The notes: a model not told the origin generated them from the sequence alone. Positions 9,301-18,019 are shown, counted from the first letter of the stretch. The stretch is 64,000 bases of DNA from an uncultured Prevotella sp. (GCA_900771975.1 CAAGPV010000014.1:30512-94511); one strand, 5' to 3'. Program-made: numbers and translations.

Positions 9301-11943
9301 GTTAGCAACGAGAGCATTAGCACGCGCCTTCGCCTTCTGCTCCTCTCTTTCATCCTCGTCATCACCAGTACCTGTATGACCTCCGGTACCTGTATGACCT
9401 CCGGTACCAGTACGACCAGTATGCCCACTATGGCCATTACCTCCAGGAATATTCAATTCCTCTACACCGCCAGTAGTGGAAAGAATATAATCATCCATCG
9501 ATTTTCTGACGGGTTTATACTTTTTATCAACAGCAATACCCGCATTATTGGCAGCACGTTCCTGGCGAACATAAAGCAAAGCATTATATAGTCGAAAATC
9601 AGCCGCCGAAAAATTTCGATTCACAGGTTCCCGCCCCTGCTTTATATAAGTCAGAACCTCCGGCAAGTTTTTTGCGCCAAATCTCCTGGCAAGTTCTTTT
9701 TCGATCGCGCCCATGGACTTATTATACGTACTTTTCGTATAGGCTTGCAGCATCTCCATCCCAAAACCAGCAGGAGCAATCGTCCCATATTCGTTTAACC
9801 TGTCCAACGCCCAAGCAACTCGAGGTTTTACAAACTTATCCCTATCCTTTTGCTCCATCTCTAAGTATATCTTTGCACGAATAGCTTTTGCCGCCTCACG
9901 ATAAGATGCTGCCAAGTCTTTCACCATTCCATTTTCTTTCTGAAGTTTCCTGAAATAGATACCAAACTTGTCGTTATACACCTTAATGGCCGCTTGATAT
10001 TCCAAAGAGCCTTTCTTCGCTCTTTTAATAGCCCCATAATAAGCATCCAACTCAGCAACAGATTGATTTACCTTGTCGTTAGCAGCATCCAGCGACCGGT
10101 CGAATTTTTCCATCGTTTTCGTAGCATCATCCGTCTTTTTCACAAGACTATAAATCCACACACCGAGTTCGGCCACGAGCGAAATAGCAAGTCCAATTAC
10201 ATTTGTCTTCATGGCCAAACTCAAAGTTCGCCACGATGCAACCAAGCGAAGCATCGACATGTGGCTGCCCATAATCGCGCTGCCGAGAAGCGTAAAGAAA
10301 CTCACGATACCACTGCCCGACACACCTATCATCAACGGCAACAGTTTAGAGAAAGCCCACACCAAGCCGCGAGTACCCATATAAGCCACCAGTCCGGGAA
10401 GTATTGTAAGCAACATGGATATGGATTCTTTCAACTCCCACATCAGTATTTTAACTGAAAGCAAGAATGGCTGTGATTGTGTCAACGTCTTTGAAAAGTC
10501 ATACCACGCCTTTGCTATTTCCTTCACGGCATCAATACCTTCAGGATTCACAAAAGCCTTTTCCCACATATTATTGGCCCGCTCAACAATAGCTTGCGCT
10601 GTCTCTTGCTGTATGGCGTATTCCTTTTGTACGGCAGTAGCATCCTCATAAGCTTCGCTTGATTCTTGCAAATGCGATTTTAGCACATCCACATTCTGAG
10701 CCATCGTCACGATAACACTCTTCAGGCGCTGGCCGTCAGAACCAAACTCTTTAAAGTATTCGTCCATCGAATTAAGGTTCTTATCGCTCACGCTTTCAAG
10801 CACCTTTACCAATGCCTGCATGGTCTGTCCTTTCTCCATCATGCCCTTCAATGAGTCCTCTTGCATACCGAGCATTTTTTCTATCTCGTGATAGTTGCTC
10901 CACAAACTACTTATCAGCTTACCGAAAGCAGTACTTGCCACTTCGGGCATTAACATCAAAGAGTCACTGGCAGAGGCAAGGCCTAAAAGTTGGTCGCTCG
11001 TAATATGCGACACCTTAGAAAGACCCGTCAGTCGCTTTGCAAATTCAAGGATATTGCCGCCGTTGGCCGTAGAGGTAGAAGCCAACTTGAAGATAGAACT
11101 TGAAACGGCGTCAAAAGCATCGCTGATGTTTCCACCATGTTTCTCCACCTCGCCCATTGTCTCCACAAACTTTGACAATGTAAGCATGGCATCATCGCCC
11201 AAATCCTCCTTCAAGGCCACATTCACACGGTCGCTTGCTTTGGCAAATTCAGCCAACCCTTCAGCTCCATATTTTCCCATGCCCATACGAGAACCCACGT
11301 AGGCCAACTGTGTTAAGCCCTCGAGCGAAGTTCGGCTGTCCACCTTTGCCAACTGACGCGACAAATCATTGACCGACGCCATTGAAAGGTTGCTTACTTT
11401 ACGAACGTTAGCCAAAGAGTCGGAATATTTTAAATTTAGCGTGAGAATATCTGTCAGCTTCGATTTTATCATATTAAACGCACCAAACAATCCGACGTAT
11501 GCCGTAAGATTTTTCAAAGCGGTGCTCCATGCCCCACCCTGCTTACGTATAGCCCCTGTATTCTTGTCAATCTGCGCCTGTAAAGCCGCAAACTGTTGCC
11601 GCAGTTGTGGCAGTTTGCCAGAAGATTCTGATGCTCTTGCTATTTCACGGCGCACAGCTTGTAGGGCAGCACGTAACTGCTTTGTGGAACTACCCGCAAG
11701 GTTGCGTATCACCTTGTCTATCAGTTGCGTGTCGCTAATGTTTTCCTTCAGTTGCTTGCTCAGTTGTTTAGACACAGAAGCAAGTTCTTTTGCCTCCCTG
11801 GTTTCGCCTTTTCCTTCGGCCCTCAACTTCTCGAGCTGGCTATTCAACCCTTGCAAATGGCCCGTGAGCGTCTTGATCATATCGTCGGCAGACTTGCCAT
11901 TACAGGTAATGTATATTTCTCTGCGAGTTTGTTTACTTGCCAT
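6376..11943 (-). CDS. phage tail tape measure protein
   Basis: At 1855 aa this is the longest gene, as usual for the protein that sets tail length and guides tail assembly. The first 150 residues are charged coiled coil. A TP901-type core follows with VGLFGAFNMIKSKL, SDSLANVRKVSNLS and repeated 'TLSKFVETMGEV'-like helices. Hydrophobic segments lie near residues 510-570 (LLTILPGLVAYMG, GIVSFFTLLGSAIM). A Gly/His/Thr-rich linker made by 18-bp DNA repeats lies near residue 850. A lysine/glutamate-rich coiled coil lies near residues 1505-1560, and another hydrophobic segment near 1630. Its presence implies a long-tailed phage. Confidence 0.93.
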   Translation of the reverse strand: MASKQTRREIYITCNGKSADDMIKTLTGHLQGLNSQLEKLRAEGKGETREAKELASVSKQLSKQLKENISDTQLIDKVIRNLAGSSTKQLRAALQAVRREIARASESSGKLPQLRQQFAALQAQIDKNTGAIRKQGGAWSTALKNLTAYVGLFGAFNMIKSKLTDILTLNLKYSDSLANVRKVSNLSMASVNDLSRQLAKVDSRTSLEGLTQLAYVGSRMGMGKYGAEGLAEFAKASDRVNVALKEDLGDDAMLTLSKFVETMGEVEKHGGNISDAFDAVSSSIFKLASTSTANGGNILEFAKRLTGLSKVSHITSDQLLGLASASDSLMLMPEVASTAFGKLISSLWSNYHEIEKMLGMQEDSLKGMMEKGQTMQALVKVLESVSDKNLNSMDEYFKEFGSDGQRLKSVIVTMAQNVDVLKSHLQESSEAYEDATAVQKEYAIQQETAQAIVERANNMWEKAFVNPEGIDAVKEIAKAWYDFSKTLTQSQPFLLSVKILMWELKESISMLLTILPGLVAYMGTRGLVWAFSKLLPLMIGVSGSGIVSFFTLLGSAIMGSHMSMLRLVASWRTLSLAMKTNVIGLAISLVAELGVWIYSLVKKTDDATKTMEKFDRSLDAANDKVNQSVAELDAYYGAIKRAKKGSLEYQAAIKVYNDKFGIYFRKLQKENGMVKDLAASYREAAKAIRAKIYLEMEQKDRDKFVKPRVAWALDRLNEYGTIAPAGFGMEMLQAYTKSTYNKSMGAIEKELARRFGAKNLPEVLTYIKQGREPVNRNFSAADFRLYNALLYVRQERAANNAGIAVDKKYKPVRKSMDDYILSTTGGVEELNIPGGNGHSGHTGRTGTGGHTGTGGHTGTGDDEDEREEQKAKARANALVANIKAFYEEQKRKYLEWVVQMNADGEKVSEGQQQKMLDHLDAQMNTALGTARQSITTLGDGWQKFLEQMPNDVLVKNDETSKALLEAMGKSDIKELHALFEKLSGDLSRENNQTLAENLGALLDQIFANGSKELREAAEKLLAQQREIQKILNENDYTGAVNRETRSNFDKLGFLNPAKNVKEDTSEGLTTMNKAFDALTEKARSSVAELYKLNPESKTFHDEFLSYLSVANEGFDFTSLNAQSLKALYIELIKYTDSYTEAEKREYDKAKKIADQMWAVNKRNIAQQERIRKIQHESNLFGKRTNLLSNLGLADLTADPEVELMKARMQAAEDYYEYVKANFRNKQLIDEAERARQEAELNYANQMATAMKSRLSQMKELVQPIEDFGGAVGQALAEMRHDAESANKAIKNALKSMLESWGKMALNDVNTQMWKAINDAAAKGGLAKAQPGIEEARANAKTILPSNEEDFFANFRNIGTADNPVWVRMVNGIPERVNGQPQAVPLSPTGKIVQNPDGTYGVNQEFPQGDYVNDHEEDFLRHVLENDRSGSILFTDISEDQEKDEANEQPAVPRAWKKRHPDGTLDEYNQETADIAGQVGGNVADLATGNISLSDVVSGVGGSVIGELVNTDFSAHSNNNDKKEKKERKKRLKEEKKHQRELTRENRKGSKEREKINEKGVKNITKISEDAGKEQTKLEEVKQNTTNAIVETGLNTTFQKKQENDAAVVEQSKDTAQAENTFSIVGAIGKCFEFLGPIAGPIAAASVMAILTGLMQWGLNAAFGGKSKGKSTSTKNTKLVSGMLTYDSGNVQDLKPFVGDNGEIYWAEDQSNVPQSGVNLLTRPTATTINGRPSLVAENGPELVVGRETTKAMMMNNPSLLKALVNYDRNYSGRNAARIAFDEGNVSESVGNLSSGALATDELISNATASNAALLQAVTALLQRLNEPISAKIDMYGRGNLYDSMTKANQFMKGKS

Positions 11944-11964
11944 AATCTTATCGTTTAAATATTG

Positions 11965-12519
11965 TTATCCTATAATCTCGAAAGGCTTTTCCGTGATAAC
12001 CGTAGCTTTCAGGAAGCGTGCCTCCAAAGACAATCCATAAAAATTCATCAGATAGTTTTCCATCCTGCGCTGGATGGTACGAGCCTTAAACATAATTCCG
12101 GGACGGTGGGTTTCGCCCAACGATGGCACCCAGCTACTGATATACCGAGTGTTAGGACGGGCTTTCTTCCTTCGGTTTATATCATCATAAGCGCCCCAGA
12201 TGCCCACACCCATATCGGCAAACTGCATGTGAGCTATATGCGAAATGCCCACAGTGACATTGTTCGGGTTGGAAGCATTGATAACTTCGGCTCTGATGCT
12301 CGCATAACCTTCTCCAGTAGAATACCACACGTCCTTATCAGGATGTAACTGTGCATAGGCTTTTCTTCTTTCATTCTCGTCAAGCCAACCTTTGTAAATT
12401 TCGGCAGGGTAAATGCGCTGCGTTTGGAAATTGGCGCGAAGTTCATCTTCTGCCTGACGCATCCATCCACCAACAACCTCATTAAGAGGCTTTGGAGGTT
12501 CATATATTTTTATTGCCAT
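11965..12519 (-). CDS. putative tail-associated protein, 184 aa
   Basis: A 184-aa protein encoded 21 bp upstream of the tape measure gene on the same strand, so it is in the tail operon. It has no signal peptide. The sequence contains aromatic, beta-type blocks (DVWYSTGEGYASIRAEV, VGISHIAHMQFADMGVGIWG) and an arginine-rich C-terminal helix (IMFKARTIQRRMENYLM). I do not recognise the family. Position suggests a tail completion, chaperone or minor tail role, by inference only. Confidence 0.72.
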   Translation of the reverse strand: MAIKIYEPPKPLNEVVGGWMRQAEDELRANFQTQRIYPAEIYKGWLDENERRKAYAQLHPDKDVWYSTGEGYASIRAEVINASNPNNVTVGISHIAHMQFADMGVGIWGAYDDINRRKKARPNTRYISSWVPSLGETHRPGIMFKARTIQRRMENYLMNFYGLSLEARFLKATVITEKPFEIIG

Positions 12520-12597
12520 TTCTACTTAAAATAAAACATTATCCCTGCCCTTTTACATATTTAAGGACGAGTCATTTTCGTGATACAATTATGTTGC

Positions 12598-13182
12598 TTA
12601 TTCCTTCTGCGTGATGTATTTGCCGTTGCCATTACAACCAAAGCGATAGAGCGGCTTGGTGCTGCGCCAGTCTATGCCGGCAATGAGCCACTGACCCGAA
12701 TAGAGGTCGGGCACAACGCCATAACTGATACTGTCTGCGTCTATCGCCTTCAGTTCGGCAAGCAGTTGCGCGTCGTCGGCAAACGAGCGGTTGGTGACGG
12801 GACACTTTCCCGTGCGCTTCACCTCCAACAGCCACGATGCCAAATCCTCGCAATACTCCACAAGGTCATTGGCCGCCTGTTCCAACTTCAATCCGTCAAA
12901 GCGGCCAAGCGTCTGTGCCGTGTCCTTTACCTTTGAGAGCAACCACACCTGGTGGCTCACTTCCGCTTTCCGTGTGCCTTTCAGCTCTCCCGTACTCGTT
13001 ACACTTTGCAGCATACACGGCGAGTGGATGATGTTGGCATTGCGAGAGAAGATGTTTTCAAGGTCTATGTAGCGGATGCGGAAAAACGACTGATCTTCCA
13101 ATCGTCCACTTTCGGGTTTATGTGATAGGGGCTTGTAGATGGTGGCCCAGTGTTCGAGTATATTGCTTATTGTCATAGTCAA
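12598..13182 (-). CDS. putative tail/neck-region protein, 194 aa
   Basis: A 194-aa soluble protein between the holin-like gene (19 bp upstream) and the 184-aa tail gene. The N-terminal half includes FFRIRYIDLENIFSRNANIIHSP, and the middle is helical (LKLEQAANDLVEYCEDLASWLLEV). No known family is recognised. Gene order with holin and tape measure suggests a structural or assembly role. Confidence 0.7.
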   Translation of the reverse strand: MTMTISNILEHWATIYKPLSHKPESGRLEDQSFFRIRYIDLENIFSRNANIIHSPCMLQSVTSTGELKGTRKAEVSHQVWLLSKVKDTAQTLGRFDGLKLEQAANDLVEYCEDLASWLLEVKRTGKCPVTNRSFADDAQLLAELKAIDADSISYGVVPDLYSGQWLIAGIDWRSTKPLYRFGCNGNGKYITQKE

Positions 13183-13201
13183 TTAAGTTTTTGGTTGTCA
13201 T

Positions 13202-13741
13202 TCAATATTCGCCGTCCGCGTCACTTGCCGTCTCGTTCTTCTCTATCTCCTTTTTATCTTCAATGAGCTCCTTGAGCTTTATGTTGAAGTGTCGCTCAGT
13301 TTTGTCTGCCACAATCTTTTGCATCACCCGTGCCCATGCAGCACCGTTGCAGGTGCTCTCGTTCTCCAGAATGCTGACGAACTGCACACCGCAGTAGAGG
13401 GCGGCGAGATAATTGGCGAGGTGGAGCGGATTCATGAAGTCGAGCACGATGGTGTCAATGGCAGTGGCGAGGAAAATGGCGAGAATGAGGACGGAAAAGT
13501 CCTGCACCATCTTGGCCATCTTCTTGGATTTCAGTTTGCCGTCCATCTTGCATTTGGGGTTGCGCTTGATAGCATCCCGATAGCGCGTGTAGATACGTCG
13601 GTTGCACCGCCAGGCAGTGTAGCAGTCGAGCAGAAGAGCGGAGAAGCATACCGCGATGTAGTTGAACGACGGTTCGATGTGGCACCATAGCACGCCGATG
13701 AGACCGGCTATGATGCGCGTGATAGTTGGAGCTGCTTGCAT
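13202..13741 (-). CDS. holin-like membrane protein
   Basis: The 179-aa protein has an N-terminal hydrophobic segment (ITRIIAGLIGVLW, followed by FNYIAVCFSALLLDCYTAW). A basic loop of about 30 residues follows, then a second pair of membrane segments (FSVLILAIFLATAIDTIVLDF, LANYLAALYCGVQFVSIL) and a charged C-terminal tail. This layout and length fit phage holin-family proteins found in Bacteroidetes prophages, which permeabilise the inner membrane to end the lytic cycle. It is the first gene of the minus-strand tail operon. No endolysin was recognised next to it. Confidence 0.7.
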   Translation of the reverse strand: MQAAPTITRIIAGLIGVLWCHIEPSFNYIAVCFSALLLDCYTAWRCNRRIYTRYRDAIKRNPKCKMDGKLKSKKMAKMVQDFSVLILAIFLATAIDTIVLDFMNPLHLANYLAALYCGVQFVSILENESTCNGAAWARVMQKIVADKTERHFNIKLKELIEDKKEIEKNETASDADGEY

Positions 13742-13927
13742 TGTTGTGTTTTGTTTTTGTGTTGTTATTATTATCCTGTTTAATGTATAGGCAAAGATAA
13801 TGGGTTTTGTTGGTGGCGTAGGGACATGGTGGGGATGCGGGGTGCGGGGTATGTCCGTATGGGGGAATGGGGATTATCTATCTTTGCAAACGTGAACAAC
13901 GGATGACCATAAACAACAAAGGAAGAT
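13742..13927. promoter_or_regulatory. divergent promoter region
   Basis: Between two divergent gene blocks there is one TATCTTTG box on the plus strand (13879-13886) and one on the minus strand (13792-13799). Both fit the Bacteroidetes minus-7 consensus TAnnTTTG. Neither has a clear TTTG 19-20 bp upstream. The middle is unusually G-rich on the plus strand. The plus box would drive the packaging block and the minus box the holin/tail block. Confidence 0.5.
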
Positions 13928-14789
13928 ATGAGATACGGACTACCCTACAAAGGCAGCAAAAACAAGTTGGCAGAGCGCATTGTTCGCCTACTGCCTAAGC
14001 GCACCCACCTCGTAGATTTGTTCTGCGGAGGATGCGCCGTGAGCCATGCGGCTCTGCTCATGGGCAAATATGAGCATATACATATAAATGATATAAACTG
14101 GATGTGTCCTACGCTCTTCATTGATGCCCTCAACGGCAAGTACAACGACGAAAGCCGATGGATTAGCCGTGAAGACTTCTTTCGACTGAAGGACACAGAC
14201 CCTTATGTGGCTGTGGTGTGGTCGTTTGGCAATAACCTCCACACCTATCTTTATTCTAAGGAGATTGAGTCATTGAAGAAAGCCATACACTATGCCATAT
14301 TCTTCAGCGACTATTCATTGGGCAAAGAGCTCGGTCACGACCTCTCGTTCATCGACCCTATACAAGACCTGCAGAAGCGATACCTTGCCGTGGAGCATTA
14401 CTTCAACAAGTTAGGTCACTTCCAACAGCAATCGTTTGAGGGGGGGGCAGTTTCTACCCATCACGTCCTCTGTGCTTGACTACGAAGAAGTCACAGTACC
14501 CGAAGACAGCGTGATTTATTGCGATATTCCATACGAAGGCACAAACAGATATATCGAGAAAAAGGATGGCTTCGATTATGAGCGTTTCTATCAGTGGTGT
14601 GAGCGACAGACACAAGCCGTATTCATATCCTCTTATCAAATGCCCACCGACCGCTTCGACTGCATAGAAGAGTTCACTCATCGCTCTACACTATCTGCCA
14701 CAGCCAACAACCTCGTACACGAGCGAATCTATGTTCCCAAACACCAAACGGAAAGAGGGAATGTGTGTAGGCAGTTGTCGTTGTTCTGA
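13928..14789 (+). CDS. dam: Dam-like adenine methylase, frameshifted at a G8 tract
   Basis: The first frame (13928-14479) carries the SAM-binding start PYKGSKNKLA and motif I DLFCGG. The second frame (to 14789) carries catalytic motif IV as YCDIPYEGT. This is a D12-class N6-adenine methylase with DIPY in place of the usual DPPY. The frames join at a run of eight G (14440-14447). Seven G would restore one 286-aa protein. The gene therefore reads as switched off, by slippage (phase variation) or by sequencing error. The C-terminus QLSLF matches the sliding-clamp-binding consensus. Confidence 0.82.
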
Positions 14790-14827
14790 ACAACGAACAT
14801 AATGACCACGAAACAGACAATACTAAC

Positions 14828-15616
14828 ATGAGCCAAATAACCGAGAACACGCTCGCCCGCATCAACAAATGGCTGAGTTACGGCACGTCGATTGAGACTG
14901 CCTTTCCAAAGCTGGAGCAGAGATATAGGATGCAGGTGTGTGCAGAATTTTACAAGCGTTGGACGCAAAACAAGGACATTGATCCGCGTACCGTCTGTCG
15001 CAACATTGCTCGACGCGACTACGAGCTGTTTATGAACCAGGCGGCACAGGGCAACAAAGAGGCGCAAGACATGGTGCTTGCGCTGCATATCACCATCGAC
15101 GACGAGGGAAACATCAAGCCGCGCACGGTGACGGAACTGAACAACGACGTGTTGGTGTGCAACCATCTTATACGGTTCTTCCAGACCGACGAGAGCCCGC
15201 GCCATAAGGCGATGTACCTCTCGTCTGCCGAATGGTTGATACGCACGGGCAAGCAGCAAAACAACGATCGTGCGGTGGATAAGGGTATGCAAGCCATAGC
15301 CAATGTGTATGGCAACTTCATCGAGGAGAAGGACGCTACGGACGAGATGCCGGACATGAGCCGCATTGCCATCACGCAGGACGTGAGCATCGTGAAGCGC
15401 GACCGCATCAACTACACCGAGGAGGAGAAGCTTCGTCTGGCCCGCAAGTACGGTCTTACGGCAAAGGATATGCGGGAGATAGCCGAAGAGGAAACCCTGC
15501 AGGCTGTAGGCAAAGAGAATGAGCCCGACTACTTCGAGTACATGGAGGAGAAGGACGACTCCAATGAAAAGGAAATGCCGATGCGGCATGAGGAACCAAC
15601 GGACGACGCGGAATGA
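14828..15616 (+). CDS. candidate small terminase / DNA-packaging protein
   Basis: A 262-aa helical, charged protein with an N-terminal helix pair (TENTLARINKWLSYGTS, AFPKLEQRYRM) that could be a helix-turn-helix. The central region is RDYELFMNQAAQGNKEAQDM and the C-terminal tail is acidic. No hit to a named family can be claimed from sequence alone. The small-terminase proposal rests on size, predicted DNA-binding N-terminus, position upstream of the large terminase on the same strand, and the periodic repeat directly after it. Small terminases bind pac/cos DNA and feed it to the large subunit. Confidence 0.5.
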   Translation: MSQITENTLARINKWLSYGTSIETAFPKLEQRYRMQVCAEFYKRWTQNKDIDPRTVCRNIARRDYELFMNQAAQGNKEAQDMVLALHITIDDEGNIKPRTVTELNNDVLVCNHLIRFFQTDESPRHKAMYLSSAEWLIRTGKQQNNDRAVDKGMQAIANVYGNFIEEKDATDEMPDMSRIAITQDVSIVKRDRINYTEEEKLRLARKYGLTAKDMREIAEEETLQAVGKENEPDYFEYMEEKDDSNEKEMPMRHEEPTDDAE

Positions 15617-15637
15617 ACGGAAACAAAATAGAAGTAT

Positions 15638-15835
15638 CTTTTCATCGGATGTGCCGACACATTGAAACGAAAGTGTTAGTCCTTTTCATCGAAAGTGTTA
15701 GCACATGGGGAAAACGGAGGTTCGAACGATTTCATCAAAAGGTTCGAACGATTCGGTCAAAAGGTTCGAACCTCGGCAAAAACATATCCATTGATGGGTT
15801 GAATAAAAACCATTGATGATATGGGTAAAATGAAT
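15638..15835. repeat. 22-bp periodic direct-repeat array, possible packaging site
   Basis: Short direct repeats recur at exact 22-bp steps. CTTTTCATCG starts at 15638 and 15682 (44 bp apart). CGAAAGTGTTAG starts at 15668 and 15690. GGTTCGAA starts at 15719, 15741 and 15763. CCATTGATG starts at 15788 and 15810. Twenty-two bp is two helical turns and not a multiple of three, so this is DNA-level rather than protein-level repetition. It starts 22 bp after the candidate small terminase gene. A frame across 15613-15816 is open but is probably not a gene. Confidence 0.7.
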
Positions 15836-15852
15836 AACAATTTTATAAAGGC

Positions 15853-16881
15853 ATGAACATAGACATTACGCTTTCCGAAGCATTGGAGCGAGCTTCGGAA
15901 GGACTGCGGAAGAAGATGCTTCACTCGGTGGAGCTGCTGCAAAAAGCAGAGAAGATAGCTCTGAACTATGATGCCGAGAACGGATATTACTTGGCGTTTA
16001 GTGGTGGAAAGGACTCGCAGGCTCTTTACCACATGACACAGTTGGCGGGAGTGAAATTTCGCGGTCACATGAATCTTACGAGCGTTGATCCTCCCGAAGT
16101 GATACGTTTCGTAAAAAAGAACTATCACGAGGTGGAACTGATAAAGCCAGGCAAATCCATCTTCCAGATTGCCGTAGAAAAGAAGATTCTGCCCACTATG
16201 CGTGTGCGTTGGTGTTGCGCTGAATATAAGGAAACGGCAGGTGCTGGCAAGGTGACGCTAATCGGCATACGCAAAGCTGAGAGTTCTCGAAGAGCCAAGC
16301 GCAACGAGGTGGAAATAAATAGCCGTAAGTTTAGTGGCAATCTTGACGGGTTGGACGAATACCGACAGGAGCAGAGGGCAAAACGTGCTCGCCGTAAATC
16401 TAAAGAGCAGGGCGTGAATATCACTAACGCTGATAAAGAACAGACGTTAGGTTGCATACACGGCAAAGAGAGTCTTTTGATTTCGCCCATCATCTATTGG
16501 ACCGAGCAAGACGTATGGGAGTTTCTTAATGATGTGGTGAAGGTTCCTCATTGCTCGCTCTACGACGAGGGCTGGCATCGCATAGGCTGCATCGGCTGCC
16601 CTATGTCGTCTGCAAAGCAGAAGCACATCGAGAATGAACGCTATCCGCATATCAAGCGCAACTGGATAAGGGCTATCAAGGCTATCCGAAACGTGGAGGG
16701 GCTATTCAAAAGAGAATATATCTGGTGGAACATCCGCAAGGACTGGATGCCTCTCAGAAACGTCAGAGGATTGCTCAGGACACAGGCGGCTACATCAAAC
16801 ATCCAGACCCGGGACACTGGAGACAAAACCAAGGTGTATGGAATCTCCAGCGCCAGGGTTTTCGTCCAGCTCCTCTTCTGA
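15853..16881 (+). CDS. PAPS-reductase-family protein, C-terminus displaced by frameshift
   Basis: The 342-aa frame has the adenine nucleotide alpha-hydrolase signature LAFSGGKDSQAL near residues 49-60. Cysteine motifs include RWCCAEYKE (about 118-126), and IGCIGCPMSSAKQKH (about 248-262) may bind a cluster. Phage relatives are annotated as phosphoadenosine phosphosulfate reductases, and some such proteins act in DNA phosphorothioation. After about residue 300 the frame loses family character. A plausible true C-terminus (EIAENIYDWWISGKSYKRW) lies in another frame and ends at 17011. A frameshift or small insertion around 16740-16880 is therefore likely. Confidence 0.78.
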   Translation: MNIDITLSEALERASEGLRKKMLHSVELLQKAEKIALNYDAENGYYLAFSGGKDSQALYHMTQLAGVKFRGHMNLTSVDPPEVIRFVKKNYHEVELIKPGKSIFQIAVEKKILPTMRVRWCCAEYKETAGAGKVTLIGIRKAESSRRAKRNEVEINSRKFSGNLDGLDEYRQEQRAKRARRKSKEQGVNITNADKEQTLGCIHGKESLLISPIIYWTEQDVWEFLNDVVKVPHCSLYDEGWHRIGCIGCPMSSAKQKHIENERYPHIKRNWIRAIKAIRNVEGLFKREYIWWNIRKDWMPLRNVRGLLRTQAATSNIQTRDTGDKTKVYGISSARVFVQLLF

Positions 16882-17034
16882 CCGCTTGACAGAGGAGCAA
16901 GAAAACGAAATAGCGGAGAACATCTACGACTGGTGGATTTCGGGCAAATCATACAAACGATGGTATGCCGAGAAGTTCATGCAGATGGAACTGGATTTTG
17001 ATGAATTTTAAAACAACATAAAAACAATCACGAT

Positions 17035-17364
17035 ATGGCAAAGATTATCTATTTCGGGACAGAAGGCAACGGCAGGGCAGGTCACTATCCTATGGGTATA
17101 GACAAAGCCATTACCCACGAAGAATATAAAATTTGGACTGAATGTGACAACGAAAAGTGGATTGATAACATCTACAAGAATCCGGGTCGCCACTTGATAA
17201 AGCATCACGGCGTTGTATATACCAACTATGCCGTGCCGTTCTCTGTTGACGATGAAAGAAATTATTCACATACTGAAGTATTTTGGGAGGGTTTACACTC
17301 AGAGAAGGAAATGATAGATCTCATAAAGAGTAATTCTTTCTTGAAAAGACAATTCAAAATGTAA
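17035..17364 (+). CDS. hypothetical protein, 109 aa
   Basis: A 109-aa protein with a glycine-rich N-terminus (IIYFGTEGNGRAGHYPMG) followed by a mixed alpha/beta body. It lies between the PAPS-reductase-like gene and the second adenine methylase, all on the plus strand. I do not recognise it, although the start resembles small phage proteins found near packaging genes. Confidence 0.7.
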   Translation: MAKIIYFGTEGNGRAGHYPMGIDKAITHEEYKIWTECDNEKWIDNIYKNPGRHLIKHHGVVYTNYAVPFSVDDERNYSHTEVFWEGLHSEKEMIDLIKSNSFLKRQFKM

Positions 17365-17406
17365 AAGACATGAACTATTCAATTAAATGCGGAAAGGAGG
17401 CTGACA

Positions 17407-18000
17407 ATGGCTAAAGACTGGGTAGGCGGTTCGGCTGCTGTATTCAAGACGTTAGGCGCAAGCAACCATACGGATGCGGATCGGCAGCGGGAGGATTACT
17501 ATGCCACAGAACCGAAGGCGACGGAATGGCTGTGCAAGCTGGAGCGGTTTGAGGGCAGGATCCTTGAACCGTCGTGTGGCGAGGGTCACATGAGCGAGGT
17601 GCTGAAGGCAGCGGGGTATGAGGTGGTGAGCCGCGACCTTGTGGATAGAGGGTACGGCGAGGTAGCCGACTTCCTCGCTATTGATAATTTGGCGTGGGAC
17701 GGAAACATCGTGACCAATCCACCCTACAAGTATGCGCAGCAGTTTGTGGAGAAGGCTCTGAGCATCATCCCAAAAGGTAAGAAGGTGGCGATGTTCCTAA
17801 AGCTGACTTTCCTCGAAGGTAAGGCTCGACGCGCTCTCTTCCGTTCTACCCCCCCCATTCGTGTTTGGGTAAGCTCGTCACGACTGAAATGCGCTATGAA
17901 TGGCGACTTCGAGGCTTACGGCAGCAGCGCCGCGGCTTACGCATGGTTCGTGTGGGAGAAAGGATATAAGGGAGAGACAACTGTGAAATGGTTCAACTGA
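17407..18000 (+). CDS. N6-adenine DNA methyltransferase, phage type
   Basis: The 197-aa protein begins with a substrate-loop-like part (REDYYATEPKATEWL). It then has motif I region GRILEPSCGEGHMSEVL (about residues 54-70) and catalytic motif IV as TNPPYKY (about 101-107), the N6-adenine signature. A block FLKLTFLEGKARR and the C-terminal MNGDFEAYGSSAAAYAWFVW are typical of a small phage methylase group. A run of eight C (17849-17856) lies inside the gene but keeps the frame here. It probably marks phage DNA against host restriction. Confidence 0.85.
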   Translation: MAKDWVGGSAAVFKTLGASNHTDADRQREDYYATEPKATEWLCKLERFEGRILEPSCGEGHMSEVLKAAGYEVVSRDLVDRGYGEVADFLAIDNLAWDGNIVTNPPYKYAQQFVEKALSIIPKGKKVAMFLKLTFLEGKARRALFRSTPPIRVWVSSSRLKCAMNGDFEAYGSSAAAYAWFVWEKGYKGETTVKWFN

Positions 18001-18019
18001 GGGGATAGGACAACAGAAA

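Noticed and set aside
15613..15816. 67-codon plus-strand frame after the small terminase candidate
   Set aside because: It coincides with the 22-bp periodic array; the period is not a multiple of three and the product has no family-like features.
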